A stretch of 64,000 nt of DNA from Sambucus nigra (Eukaryota; Streptophyta; Magnoliopsida; Dipsacales; Adoxaceae): NCBI GenBank assembly GCA_949130495.1, contig OX422213.1, positions 538,145,467-538,209,466 on the forward strand, written 5' to 3'. The position numbers and the translations under genes were made by a program. Under the pieces are notes generated by a model. It searched no databases, was not told the origin of the DNA, and saw nothing but the letters and a program-made list of their open reading frames with translations. Of the stretch, positions 10,948 through 22,875 are shown one piece after another (positions within the stretch are counted from its first letter, which is position 1; every line of letters starts with the position of its first letter).

Positions 10948-12107
10948 ATGCCTCCGAGACGTGCACCGAAGGATAGGCGTGCCCAGGCCGAGCAGCCAGC
11001 GGCTTCGGCACCAGGCACTATGAATGATAATGAAGTAGCCGCCATTGTTGCTCAGGCGGTGAATGCCGCGCTAGCGGTGATTCAGCAGGCTCCACCCCAG
11101 ATTCAGGCAGTGGCGCCAGTACCAGCACAGCTTCCATCTGCATGGGAGAGGGTTAGGGATGCTTTTCAGAAGGCACATACCCCTGAGTTCTCTGGTAGCT
11201 CAGATATCGTCACAGTCAGCCAATGGAAGAAAGACATCCAGCGGCATCTTCGTATGTATGAGTGCACCGACGTGCAAAAGCAGTTGTTGGCTTCCTTTAA
11301 GCTGGTGGGGGCCGCTTTGCAGTGGTGGGAGTCCACTACCACATTGGAGGAGAGGGACACGATCCCTATTCAGTTGTTCTGGGAGCGGTTTGACCGCAAG
11401 TATTTTCCATCCGCCGTGCAGACTGAGATGAGGAGGAAATTACTGAATTTGAAGCAGGAGAATTCTATCGTAGCTGAATATGAGGAGGAATTCACGAGAC
11501 TTCTCACCATCGTACCAGATGAGGCACCCACTGAGGGCAAGAAGATTATGTTGTTTGTGGACGGGTTAGCTTGGAGGATCCGTCAGCATCTTATTGGGAA
11601 TCTATCTCTGAGTACCTTCACTGATGTACTCAATGCTGCATTACTACATTGCTCGGATCACCGCTTCCATCTGCAGGGAAGCAAGAGAGCAGGAGATTCC
11701 AGCCAGCAGGGTAGGACAGGTGGTAGTAGTGCTAGTGGGGCACCATCTCAGGGACAGACTCGTCATCACGAGAAGAGTTCCCATCAGGGGACCCTGCTAA
11801 GCGATTCCGTTCAGGTGATTCCAGGCAGGGATTTGGGGGTTATAGGCAGGGCCAGCCTAATCATCAGGGCTAGCAAGGCCAACACCGATAGCAGAGTCAG
11901 CAGCAGGGCCAACAACGTGTTCATCAGGGCCAGTGGCGGGGAGGTAACGGCCAGCAGGGCCGTGGTCAACCGGGTCAGAGGGGAGGCAACTTCAAAGGCC
12001 GATATTTTGGGTGTGGTAGACACTGCCATAGGCGCCAGGATTGTCCGGAGGGAGATAGGGCCCCACAGCAGCAGGGAGCCCGTAATGAGCCACAGAGACC
12101 ATTTTTT
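10948..12107 (+). pseudogene. Tekay gag with broken zinc knuckle
   Basis: ATG at 10948 (MPPRRAPKDRRAQAE) opens gag. The retrotransposon gag core covers roughly 11150-11640 (FSGSSDIVTVSQWKKDIQ, ALQWWESTTT, FWERFDRKYFP). At about 11795 the frame shifts: the continuation GDPAKRFRSGDSRQGF is in the frame used by protease and RT. That frame has TAG stops at 11871 and 11889, both where CAG fits. The zinc knuckle follows at 12003 as [14 protein letters not shown], a CCHC motif whose first Cys is Tyr. The product would form the virus-like particle. Confidence 0.85.
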
Positions 12108-13460
12108 TTGGCTGCCCTCCCAGCTCCAGCCCAGGTGCCAGCCCTACCAGCCATTCCAGCAGCTCCAGTGCAGCAGGGGAAGTTACAGTATGGACGTGTC
12201 TATAATGTCCACCAGGCAGCAGCTCCCCAGGCACCACCCACGATTGAGGGTATGTTTCCTATCCATGGTACTATGGGTCGAGTTTTGTTTGATACTGGGG
12301 CGACTCATTGTTTTATAGCTACGCATTTTGCGAAGGCCTTAGGGTTGTTAGCCACAGCAGAGAGCACAGTGACGTGTGTAGACTCACCACTGGGGAGTGG
12401 GTCGCTTATCTTATTTATATGCCGAGGAGTGGGGGTAGAGATTGGTAGTTTGGTATTACCTGCGAACATGTTAGTCTTAGATATGCATGAGCATGATGTT
12501 ATTATCGATATGGATTGGCTCGCAGCTTATAGAGCCATGATTGATTGCTTCGGTGGGAGCATTGTTTTTGCCATTCCGGGGCAAGAGATGTTTGTAGTGG
12601 CGATGCCTTGCCCAGAGGGAGGTTCGACCGCTCATTTGTATTATATAGAGGATGATACCTCTAAGGAGGTTGTGATTCCGTTAGACTCGATTCCAGTTGT
12701 TCGTGAGTATTCCGATGTGTTTCAGGAAATACCAGGCTTACCCCCCAGTCGAGAGATAGACTTTGTTATAGATTTATTGCCAGATACTAGACCTATAGCA
12801 CGCGCTCCATACCGTATGGCTCCAGCGGAGATGCGAGAGTTACGAGATCAGATAGAGCAGCTGTTAAGTCAGGGCTTCATTCGCAGGAGTACCTCACCTT
12901 GGGGCGCTCCAGTTCTGTCTGTGAAGAAGAGAGATGGTTCACTGAGGTTGTGTGTGGACTACCGGGAGTTGAACAAGGTCACGATACGAAATAAGTATCC
13001 GTTGTCTCGAATCGATGATCTGTTCGACCAACTGATGGGAGCAACTTTCTTTTCGAAGATAGATCTGAGGTCGGGGTACCATCAGCTACGTATTAGAGAT
13101 CAGGATGTTTCAAAGACTGCCTTCTTGATGAGATATGGGTCTTACGAGTTCAGAGTGATGCTATTTGGTCTCACAAATGCTCCAGCCATATTCATGGACT
13201 TAATGAACCGAGTATTCAGAGAGTTCTTGGATCAATTTGTCATCATCTTCATAGATGACATTTTTATATATTCACACTCCGAGGAGGAGCATGCCGAGCA
13301 CTTGAGGCAGGTTCTTCAAACTTTACGAGAGCATCAGTTGTATGCTAAGTACGAGAAGTGTGGATTCTGGTTGCGAAAATTACAGCTCTTGGGCCATGTT
13401 GTTTCTGAGCAGGGGATTGCAGTTGACCCGAGTAAGGTGTCAGCGGTGAGGGAATGGGAC
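12108..13460 (+). pseudogene. Tekay protease and reverse transcriptase
   Basis: One frame carries protease ([16 protein letters not shown] near 12282-12330, the DTGA active site) and reverse transcriptase ([15 protein letters not shown] entry near 12793, [33 protein letters not shown]). The catalytic box reads FIDDIFIYS at about 13248. The frame is lost at about 13456, where one G is missing compared with the following in-frame [10 protein letters not shown]. Residues needed for RT appear present, but the break separates it from RNase H. Confidence 0.85.
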
Positions 13461-14116
13461 AGCCCACGACACCGACGGAAGTGCGTAGTTTCTTGGGGTT
13501 AGTCGGATACTACAGGAGATTCATTCGGGGATTCTCCAAAATAGCGGATCCATTGACGAATCTGACTCGCAAGGGAGTACCATATGTTTGGGATGACGCT
13601 TGTCAGTTGGCTTTCGACGAGCTGAAAGACAAGCTTACTTCAGCACCAGTTCTTGCGTTACCAAATCCGGGTGTGGAGTACCTGGTTTACACCGATGCCT
13701 CTTTACGGGGACTTGGGGGAGTACTTCAGCAGGAGGAGAAGGCTATAGCTTTCGCCTCCCGCAAGCTTAAGCCGCATGAGAAGAATTACCCCACCCACGA
13801 CCTGGAGTTAGAATCGATCATTTTTGCATTGAGGATATGGAGGCACTACTTATTCGGGGAGAAGTTCCGTTTGTTCACAGACCACAAGTCACTGCAGTAC
13901 CTATTCACTTAGCGAGAGCTGAATATGCGACAGCGCAGATGGTTAAAGTTTGTGAAGGACTATCAGGTCGACATACAGTATCATTCGGGGAAGGCCAACG
14001 TAGTTGCTAATGCGTTGAGCCATAGACCGGTAAATGAGGTAGCGAACGTCTGGAAAGAAAAGTGGAAGGAGTTAGGCCACCAGGACGCAGTAGCCGTTCC
14101 TTCATATCTGTTATGA
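13454..14116 (+). pseudogene. Tekay RT connection and RNase H
   Basis: Reads [18 protein letters not shown] and then RNase H with [31 protein letters not shown] and [15 protein letters not shown] at 13910-13912 interrupts LFT-RELNMRQRRW where family members usually have Gln, again CAG to TAG. The frame then continues (WLKFVKDYQVDIQYHSGKAN) to about 14060-14116, where it shifts into the integrase frame. Confidence 0.85.
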
Positions 14117-15582
14117 CAGTCACTCCCGAGATTGTTATAAAGGTGATACAGGCACAGACCACAAACTCGTTTTGCCAGGAGCAGATTGTACGACTTTTAG
14201 TCGAGGGTGCTGAGTCATATTCTGTTAGTTCTGATGGGGGTTTGAGGTTTAATGAGAGGTTAGTGGTTCCAGAAAGGGCAGAATTGCGTCATGCAGTGAT
14301 GACCCAATCTCACGGGTCCCGATTTGCGGTACATCCTGGAGGAGATAAGATGTACCAGGTTATGAGGAGGCAATACTGGTGGAGTGGGATGAAGAAAGAC
14401 ATTGTTGAGTTCGTGTCCAAGTGTTCTACCTGCCAGCTGGTGAAGGTGGACCATCAAAAACCGTCAGGATTGCTTCAACCATTGGAAGTACCCGCGTGGA
14501 AGTGGGAGAGTATTTCCATGGATTTTATTACAGGGTTGCCTACATCACAGCGGGGCCACGATTCTATCTGGGTGATTGTAGACCGTTTGACCAAGGTAGC
14601 TCATTTTCTGCCGGTGCGGACAGACTATACCACGGGTCAGTATGCTCAGTTGTTCATTGCTGAGGTTGTCAGATTACATGGGGTGCCCCTGAATATTGTG
14701 TCAGAAAGAGATAAGATTTTCGTGTCGCGTTTCTGGGAAAGCTTTCAGGAGGCTATGGGTACTGAGTTGAGGTTGAGTTCAGCTTACCACCCACAGACAG
14801 ATGGACAGACAGAGCGTACTAATCAGATGTTAGAGGATATGCTACGCATGTGTGTTCTTGATTTTGGAGGAGGTTGGGAGCCACATCTTCCACTGGTAGA
14901 GTTTGCTTATAATAACTCTTATCAGTTTACGATTGGTATGGCTCCATTTGAGGCTTTGTATGGAAGGCTTAGTCGTTCTCCAACTTGTTGGCTCGAGGTA
15001 GGGGATAACAAGTTGCTAGGACCGGAGGTAATTCAGGAAACCTCCGCGAGGATTGAGATGATCAGAAGTCGCATTCGAGTATCCCAGGACAGGCAGAAGA
15101 GCTACGCCGATGCGAAATGGTTCTTTCGAGAGTTTAATATGGGGGACCAAGTATTACTGCGTGTATCTCCTATGAAAGGAGTGATGAGGTTCGGGAAGAA
15201 GGGGAAATTGGCCCCGAGGTACGTGGGACCATTTCCCACCATCGAGAGGATTGGGCCGGTAGCATACAGATTGGGACTACCAGAGCATTTACATCGCATT
15301 CATGATGTATTCCACATTTCGTCGTTGAGACGGTGTCTTCGGGATGATATGGCCCATACTCACATTGCAATAGATGAAATAGACTTACAGCCTCACAGCT
15401 CTTACGAGGAGAGACCGGTGGCTATCCTAGACTATAGTGAGAGGATATTGAGGTCGAAGATAGTTCCACTTGTGCGAGTCCAGTGGGAGCATCATAATAT
15501 AGAGGAATCCACTTGGGAGCGCGAGGCCGATATGCGCTAGAGATATCCAGATTTGTTCTTACCAGGTATGCCTTGTTTTTCG
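14062..15582 (+). pseudogene. Tekay integrase with chromodomain-like C-terminus
   Basis: The HHCC finger lies near 14330-14445 (VHPGGDKMYQ ... CSTCQLVK). The core has SMDFITGLP for the first Asp. The second motif reads NIVSERDKIF where SDRD is usual, so the second catalytic Asp is Glu. QTDGQTERTNQML carries the Glu. The tail KIVPLVRVQWEHHNIEESTW resembles Tekay chromodomains. A TAG at 15538 interrupts the last segment, which resumes as RYPDLFLPG. The first part of this open frame (14062-14112) is probably not coding. Confidence 0.88.
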
Positions 15583-15607
15583 AATTTCGGGATGAAATTC
15601 CGTTATT

Positions 15608-15619
15608 AGGGGGAAAGTA
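15608..15619 (+). other. Polypurine tract of the Tekay element
   Basis: AGGGGGAAAG followed by TA immediately before the 3' LTR TGTAATACC. Position and composition fit the plus-strand primer for reverse transcription. Confidence 0.85.
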
Positions 15620-18600
15620 TGTAATACCCCGTATTTTTATACTATATTAATTTGGGGATTTATTAAATTTAATATGAGTTAATTATTTAATAAAAATACG
15701 AAAATTAATTATGTTATAATTATTAACGTGACGAGAGTTAGTAATTATGAAAAATTTATTGAATATTACTAATGAGCAAAGTAATATGTAATATTGGTTA
15801 TATTGAATGTCACGAGTGAATAAAATGACAATTTTGAAAATTTGAGTCGGGACGCGCCCGTGTCGCGTCGGGACTCAATATTGATAAATAAAAGTGAATA
15901 TTTTATAAGTTGTTCGTATGGTCGTTTTGAGTGCGCCAACGCGTTCGGAAGGGTCGAGATAGTCAGAAAAGTGTACACGGGGGTTTAGTTTGGGTCTCGG
16001 GGCGTTTTTAGGTCTAATTAGTACCCCGGGAGGGCGTTTTGGACATTTCGCAATTATGAGTAATTAAACCCATGAAAATCAGTAATCTATATCAGCCATT
16101 TAGGTTAGTCAGCTAGGGTTAGAAAATACAAACACAAGAACGGCCATAGGAGAGGAAGGAGAGAGCTCTCAAGGCAAATTCAATGCCCAAAATCCATCCG
16201 TTTGCACCGCCACCACCACCAACGCGTAGATCGCGCAACGGGCTACGCAACCACACCAAAATCATCTGCAAATCAGAACACCAAAAATCCCAGGCAAGTG
16301 TTTATCTTGCTTATTTCGTTGATGCATCTTTCATATTAGTGTAGGAATGATTAGGATGAGTTTTATGGAAGAAAACCTAAGATTTGAGATAGGAATCGCA
16401 TGTAGTTATGGTTTAAATGATAATTCTGGAAACCCTTTCCATGTCGAGGAATTTACCCACGAAATTATGATGTTTATAAGAAGAAATTTCTGAAAAAACA
16501 GATTGGAACCATGATTTAGAGATTTCTAGGGTTCTTGAATATTTAAATGAATTATGGCATGATTAATCCATGTTTAGTGACGTAAATTGACATGCTTTAG
16601 GTAGGAAATGTATGATATCATGTTAGGATGTCAGTAGTACAAATTTTGAGACGTTTGGGATTCTAAAATATGGATTTGGTGTAAGTTAGAAGATGAAACC
16701 CGTAACTACAATTCTGCAGATTTCGCAGACCTGCTTGATCGATCGATCGAGCCCAGAGCTTCGATCGATCGAAGGTTCGATCGATTGAGCCCCAGACCTC
16801 GATCGATCGACCCCTCCTGGCAGGCTCCTATTTCCCTTTTTAAATGAATTAAATTCAATTTATCGTGAAATAATTCTTGGACATCCTTAATAAAGTGTTT
16901 TGGGAGATAGGGAAAATCAGTAGGACATATGAATAATTTTGGGACTTTTAATATGAGACGAGAATTGTATTTTTGGGTATAATTACTTAAGGGTCGATGA
17001 ATTTATGCATTAAAGGGGGAGATACATAAGAGGGTTACGTTGGAACATAAAAAGGACACCTACTGAATTTTATACTTGGGAAGATAGAGTCCACGTGAGT
17101 TACGTAATAAGATGGAAGAATCCTTCGAATTAAGGTTAGAGACGAACCCTTATACATGATACCAATAATGTGAAAATAAGGATAAATGTCGTAACTATGG
17201 GATTTGAGATATACCTAATATTGTTATGGTAATATTAGTATAGTTATATGATTGTGTATGTATATACTATTTATGTGTGAAAATCATGCCCACGCTACTT
17301 GCTATCCCTGAGGTTACCGCGCTGGGACAGTCTTATCTCGATGGGACCTTTATGGGGGATATTGACTTGTACCCTAGAAGATAGATATCATTGGTACATG
17401 CTATCGATGTGATAGTTCAGACGGTCCTAAGAGACACAGGCATGTGCCATCCTCTTAGAGACTTGGAATCTATACTTCGCCTCAATATTGTTTGTGTATG
17501 TATGTTAATACAATTCGAGAGTGATTACGAATGTATTCCCCTTAATATGAGTGATATGGGGCTTTGGATAGTAGAGTATGCCCGCACCATAGTTTATTTG
17601 GGGTGCTGTTATAATATATATATTATACGAGTAGTTAATATATATATATATATGAAATTCTGGAATTTGGAACTGCCTACTGTGATTTTGTAAGTATGAC
17701 ATGGGTGATGACTCAAATTATAAATACTTGTTTTGAGAAAGTATAATATGACACTGGAAAACTTTATTGATTAAGTTAAAATGAGAACTGTGGTTACAAA
17801 TTAAAATCTTACGTTTTAAATAATTGTCTTGTTCAGTTTTAAATCTTACGAATAACCTAAGGTAAGTTAAACCATTGGGAAAGGATAGCGTGATATATGA
17901 TGAGATAGACCACTGGAAAGGTTAGTGCGATAGGCGTGCACATTAGAAGAGAGGTGAGAATTTCTCAAGAGAGTGTCGAACTAATATGTTGTTGCATTGG
18001 CCTGTATCAATTTAAATGCTTGCTAAATAATTTTTAAATCATATACACTATCGGGCTCTGACTCGTTTCTCTCTCTCTCTCTCTCTCTCTCGTATATATA
18101 TGTATGTACTACAGGTGCCCAGCCACAGGGGCGTCTTGCTTAGGATTCCTTGGAAGGAACGTGCTGCAGCTTAGGTGGGAGTTGCAGGCTACTTGCTTAG
18201 ACAATTTTATTTACTTGATTCCACTCCTATGATTCTCAGTTATTGGGGCATGTGTCGCCCTTTCCACTATTTATCTGTTCTGTTGGGACATTTGTATTCA
18301 GTTATTTCTGGTACTGTTACTTTGGGATTTATTCAGCAGGTATGTTTTACATTTAGTTTTAAATGTTGGGATTTTGGATGTTGAATGTTTAAAGTAATTG
18401 GATTATGTTTTAGGATAATTGTTGTATGACTCTTACTTATTGAAAATGTGGTTAATAATTAAATAAATAAGTTTTTCTTTAAAAATACAATTTGGTTAGA
18501 AAGGTTAAAAATGGTTTTGACACTTAGCTTAATTAATTAGGGTGTTAATTTGAAAAGTTTATTTTACGACAGTGATGCTAAGAATGAACCAACTGTTCAC

Positions 18601-18659
18601 CTTGATTTTAATTTAATAAAGGAGTGATCGCCCGGTATTTAATTAGGCGGGGTGTCACA
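15620..18659 (+). repeat. 3' LTR of the Tekay element
   Basis: Near-identical partner of 7724-10764, ending GGTGTCACA before the target duplication GAGCA. It retains the GATC palindrome cluster at 16737-16810. It has a shorter TA run (about 17613-17655) and a longer CT run (about 18068-18092) than the 5' copy. The similarity implies a fairly recent insertion, though I did not count substitutions over the full length. Confidence 0.92.
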
Positions 18660-19065
18660 GAGCACAAAAGGTGAATTTTTTAGCCTTATTTCAACAAAGA
18701 TCATCTAGCGACCCGACTACAGAGTGGTAATAAGTATTGTTATTGGGATCATAGTCAATTTTTACCACCGCGTCATGGGCTCAGGAAAGAGAAATTGACT
18801 TTTAATGGAAAAGTTGATATGAGACCGGCCCCGTTAAAATTATATGGATTTAAATGAGCTCGATATTGAAACTGAATATAAGAAGGAAGATGTTTTTAGC
18901 AATAGGAAAAGAGAACAATTAGATTATGAGTGTGCAAAGGAAACAAAAGGAATGGTTTGAAAGACGAGCCTTAATTGGGAGAAAAAAAGAGTATCTTTTT
19001 TTAATTGTCATATTATAAGCATAATTTGATACACCATCAGCTTCATGCTTATATCTGGATTCATG
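18660..19065 (+). pseudogene. CACTA transposase pseudogene, 3' continuation after gypsy insertion
   Basis: Right of the LTR element the frame resumes with STKGE, completing the LSRWS(TKG) segment cut at 7723. It then reads YWDHSQFLPPRHGLRKEKLTFNGKVDMRPAP (in two pieces, about 18755-18830), a typical TNP2-like stretch. NWEKKRVSFFNCHII near 18975 matches the later KKSIFF..LPYW motif. Further downstream no recognisable transposase remains. Confidence 0.75.
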
Positions 19066-19865
19066 GATCCTAATTGAGAGGAGTAGTTGGTGTTCATGCA
19101 GTGGGCTCTGACTCATTTCGCTGACGAACATTTCAGGTATGGTTGTTAGAGTAGCTTTATAGGATTGGATGGAAGATTCGTGGAGTGCAACTAGAGTTTT
19201 ATTTCCTTGATTTAGTAGTTTAGATGTCTTTCATTCCATCGTTTTATTTATGAGGCAGTTATGTATAGATTTAATGGGCCATTCGGTTTCACAGTTGTTT
19301 ATGATTTTTTTTTTTAAGTTGGAGTTATAGTTGAATTATTTCATTTAAGTATTAATTTATCTTTTGGGGTTGAGTTTTATTCTGAAGTTAGCATGGTGAT
19401 GAAATTAATTGTGTGCAAGTTTATATTCGTTTGATTAAATTGGAATTATATCATGTGGAAAAAGGTTTTAATATCTCATATTTCTGTCACATGCTAAGAA
19501 TGGTATTTTAATTATGACGTCCGGCGTAGTTTGACAGCGGGGACTTGCCACCTCCAACGTCAAAATGCACGGAATGTCAAAGCATTGTTCAATATCTATC
19601 TTGTTTAAATCGTGAGTTCTACATAACCACATCGTGTGATATAGTTAGAGTCCTGACACTTTGGTCAACTAAAAATTCAATCTAGTAACTAACAATTTTA
19701 TGTTGAGTTAATCTATCAAGAAAAATGCAATTGATTCAAATTTAAGGAAGAAGAGAATTTTAAATTAGAATATATCTAATAAAACAACCAGGGGATTGTC
19801 CTCGTCAGAGACCAAGGTTTTCGTATTACTTTAATAATGAAGATAAGGTAGAATGGTAAAATCTG
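19066..19865. other. No gene recognised
   Basis: AT-rich interval between the CACTA remnant and repeat copy B. It may hold decayed CACTA 3' sequence. No terminal inverted repeat, open frame or RNA gene was seen. Confidence 0.5.
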
Positions 19866-21158
19866 GACAAACTCCACAACCCAAATTTCTAAGATTTCTA
19901 CAAAATAGAACTTCAATGGAGTATATTCTAACAAATTACTCACAAGGCACCCTTGATTTTAGGTAGCCTATAGATGAATCCTTACTTTCATATCAAGTAT
20001 AAAGAGCCCCTCAACCAAAATATCCTAAGATGACCAAAGATGATGTGATTTTAATGTGTTTCAACGGAGGATATACCACTAAAAGAAAGCATGGTAATGA
20101 ATCTAATGATGATGGTAAGATTGACAAATGGTCGAGTTATTGATGAATCACTAACGGGATCAATCCATTTAACTCGTTTTATCATTGAAAAATGGCAAAA
20201 CTCTTGCTCTCTTAAAAAAATATAAAAAATAAAAGCTCTTTTCTAAAATCATAACCACTTTCTCTAACTAATTTTTTCCCAGCCTATTTCTCTCTTTAAA
20301 ACTCTTTTCTTCGTAAAGATTCTAAAAACTCTCTCTTCAAAAAAGGTTACTAATTAACGTGTAAACCAATTTACCTCTCTAAATTATAATACTTTATCTC
20401 TTTTAAAAGGTCATATCTCATAAGTTCTAACCTCTTTTTCTCTTTAACATATTACCTCTCCGAAATTCCAATTATTTTCCCTCTAAATTTCAGTTTAGTA
20501 AGAAAGAATACAATTTTAGATGCAGAAATTTTGTTGAGAGACAAAAATGTTAGCCTTTATAGAGGGAAATTGGTTTAGTGGGAGAAAAAGATTAACATTT
20601 TGGAGTGAGAATTAGTTGAGATTGAGAAACTACAATACTAGAGAAATAAAGGAATTACCATTTTAGAGAAAAAAATAGCATCTTAGAGAGACATCTAGAA
20701 ACCGGATGAGGTTAAAATTATAGAAAGGTAATTCACATGTCAATGGATAAACCCAACCCTGCCCAATAGCTAAATGTGACGCAATAAGACTCATAACTTA
20801 ATGTGGGTTGAGTCAAGTTTTAATGGGCGGTTTAGATCGGTTAAACATGTTGGGTTTGTCTTTGCCCCCTAGATACATTTTTTGTGTAAGAATAAGATGA
20901 AAAACATAGGGCAAAATGATCATTTTGTGGTTAAACGTCATTGAAAAAAGTTAGAAATGAAGGTGTTCTTAACGAATTGGTTGTCGGTATTATATATAGG
21001 TGACCGTGATTTAGAGCATCTTAAATCCTCAATACACTTCGCATAGCCACATTAGGCACTGTAATGCAGAAAGGTAAAATTCGTAGAAAAGAACACAAAA
21101 CACGCCTTCAAATTTGCAAGTAGGCTTCTTATGATTGCAATACACTTCAACTATTAGA
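19866..21158 (+). repeat. Dispersed repeat, copy B (without hAT-like insertion)
   Basis: Matches copy A (about 4034-5793) in direct orientation. At the junction GTCTTTGCCCCCTAGATAC (20863-20881) copy B runs straight through the place where copy A has the 5044-5490 insertion. It ends at CACTTCAACTATTAGATT like copy A. No coding content was seen. Confidence 0.8.
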
Positions 21159-21803
21159 TTCTCTGATAGTCAAATTTGCAAGTACTGCTTCAGTTCAAGT
21201 ACCGCACTTCTACTTGAAACACAAACAGCGTACCCATTTGCATAGAGTTTTTCAGATAGAAAACAATTTTACATAATATATTGGAACTCCCATTCTCAAC
21301 ATCATTATACAAAATTTCCAGAATGACCATTCTACATAGTAAATCGTAGATAGATTTGCCACTTGCTTATATCTCTTATTTCCATTGCTCACGCCCCACC
21401 CACGCCCCACCCACACCCCAACACACAAAAAAACAAACAAAAAAAATGAATGGATCGGAGATAGACTTGAAGGTTTGCCACTTGCTTGTATCTCTTATTC
21501 TACATAAAAAAGTCAGGTGGAAAACTTAAATGCACAACAGTTGTGTGCTGCTAAAGGGCTAAAGACCCACTTTTCATATGCATAAGCCTTGTGCATACAA
21601 GGAGAGCTTCCCGTTCCCGCACACACAAGCCTTGTGTTCTTTGGTGCATGCGTACCACCCACACGCATGCCCTGTTGTTCTATTCTGGAATAGTCGGAGA
21701 ACAAAGTAACCACGCGGCAATTCTACATATAAACACTGTTTTTGAGATACCACAGCAACATAGTTGTTCTTTATGCTATTCCTTAACCACCACTGTATAT
21801 GGT
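21159..21803. other. UREF downstream region
   Basis: Lies 3' of UREF on its strand and should contain its 3' UTR and polyadenylation region. A C-rich tract repeating CCACCCACGCCCC-type units occurs at 21391-21420. Open frames here overlap on both strands and resemble nothing known. Confidence 0.4.
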
Positions 21804-22535
21804 CTAAGAGCAGAAGAGTCTAGAAAACAAGTAGCCATGGCAACCCTGCACGGTGTCGAGCAAAGGAGCCGTCTGGCACGCTTCCTCAACAGCACGGTCC
21901 ATCCATTTCTTCGACAAATCTTCCGCAACCACAGCAACCTGATGTTGCAACACCGACGCCCCTAGTGGCCCCACCACGTTCAGCCTTGTCGCGGCTGATA
22001 TGACGTCTCTCATCGATACAAACATGTACGCTCTCTGAGAAGTCCCGCTGTCCAACCCGAGAAGCCCACATACCAGCCCAAAAACGGGAGCATGGTGGAA
22101 ACAAACAGACCCAGACCCCAAAGACACGTCTCGCATCGTTTTGAGAGAAGGGACTTCAGTAAAAACAGAGGCAGCTACTCTCATAAGGGCCGATCCTTGC
22201 GCGATCGATGCCTTACGGCCCACTTCATTTGTCAGCGTTGCTTCCAACATCCTATCAAGTTTATGCCATGTTTGGATATTCGGAGAAATGGTTGCAGAAT
22301 AAACGAAAGGGAGGAGTAGGCTAGCTGTATTCTCCAGCATATGGACCACGTAAGTTCGAAGATCTTCTGGGGCAGAGACTAAACCAACTTGAATTGCTGC
22401 CTCGAGACCGAGAGAATGAGCGAAGCCGCCAGTAGGGAGAATGGAATCAAGCAATTGCCATTGGCTCCACTGCAGGAGAGAACCAGTTGACAGAGGTTTT
22501 TTAAGGCCATCATTTATCTCCAACACATCCTCCAT
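21804..22535 (-). CDS. UREF: Urease accessory protein UreF
   Basis: A single open frame of 243 codons from ATG 22535 (MEDVLEINDGLKK) to the stop at 21804. An upstream extension to 22547 would need a TTG start and is not used here. UreF works with UreD/UreH and UreG to load nickel and CO2 into urease in the cytosol. Diagnostic segments are WSQWQLLDSILPTGGFAHSL near the N-terminus (the P-x-GGF-x-HS-x-GLE motif), FHHAPVFGLVCGLLG in the middle, and the C-terminal tail LFSRLFCS, the equivalent of the RLF-x-S tail of UreF proteins. Length fits plant UreF. No frameshift or stop is seen, so it is probably functional. An acceptor-like CTATACTAG lies just upstream on the minus strand, so a 5' UTR intron is possible. 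Confidence 0.95.
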   Translation of the reverse strand: MEDVLEINDGLKKPLSTGSLLQWSQWQLLDSILPTGGFAHSLGLEAAIQVGLVSAPEDLRTYVVHMLENTASLLLPFVYSATISPNIQTWHKLDRMLEATLTNEVGRKASIAQGSALMRVAASVFTEVPSLKTMRDVSLGSGSVCFHHAPVFGLVCGLLGLDSGTSQRAYMFVSMRDVISAATRLNVVGPLGASVLQHQVAVVAEDLSKKWMDRAVEEACQTAPLLDTVQGCHGYLFSRLFCS

Positions 22536-22875
22536 TGCTGAATGCAAAGCCTTCTAGTATAGACAGGGAACAGTTTACAAAGTAGACAGTTTTTAGCTTG
22601 TTTTGACTGGATAACATGTTCATCACAACATGCTGCACAATAAAATAGTAAGAACTTGATTATGTGGATGACATGCTTGGATTGAGATTATTGGAGCCAC
22701 CAAAAAAGGAAGAGAAAAAGGAAAGGGAAGTAAAGAAACATATTAATAGCAGTTAATATTTTAGCAAGCAACTTGTCTACAATCACATAAATCAGTAACT
22801 TGAAATTATCTCACCCTTTTGAGAATGAGATAACTTGTTTGCTTATAAAGCCTCTATAAGCAAAAGAGACCACTT
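22536..22875. promoter_or_regulatory. UREF: UREF 5' flank
   Basis: This 340-bp interval must hold the UREF 5' UTR, a possible 5' UTR intron and proximal promoter, because a hAT transposase remnant begins at about 22876. I see no unambiguous TATA box. The call is positional only. Confidence 0.35.

Larger units (their letters stand above)
7724..18659 (+). mobile_element. Ty3/gypsy LTR retrotransposon, Tekay-type chromovirus, full length but defective
   Basis: A 10,936-bp element bounded by a perfect 5-bp target duplication GAGCA (7719-7723 and 18660-18664). LTRs are 3041 and 3040 bp, start TGTAATACCCCG and end GGTGTCACA. The internal 4.86 kb holds a PBS, gag, protease, RT, RNase H, integrase, a chromodomain-like tail and a polypurine tract in Ty3/gypsy order. 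The long LTRs and the tail fit the Tekay/Del clade. Frameshifts in gag, at the RT/RNase H join and before integrase, plus several TAG stops, make it non-autonomous. Confidence 0.9.

Noticed and set aside
22536..22547. Extending UreF to a start at 22547
   Set aside because: It would require a TTG start; the ATG at 22535 (MEDV...) gives the length expected for plant UreF.
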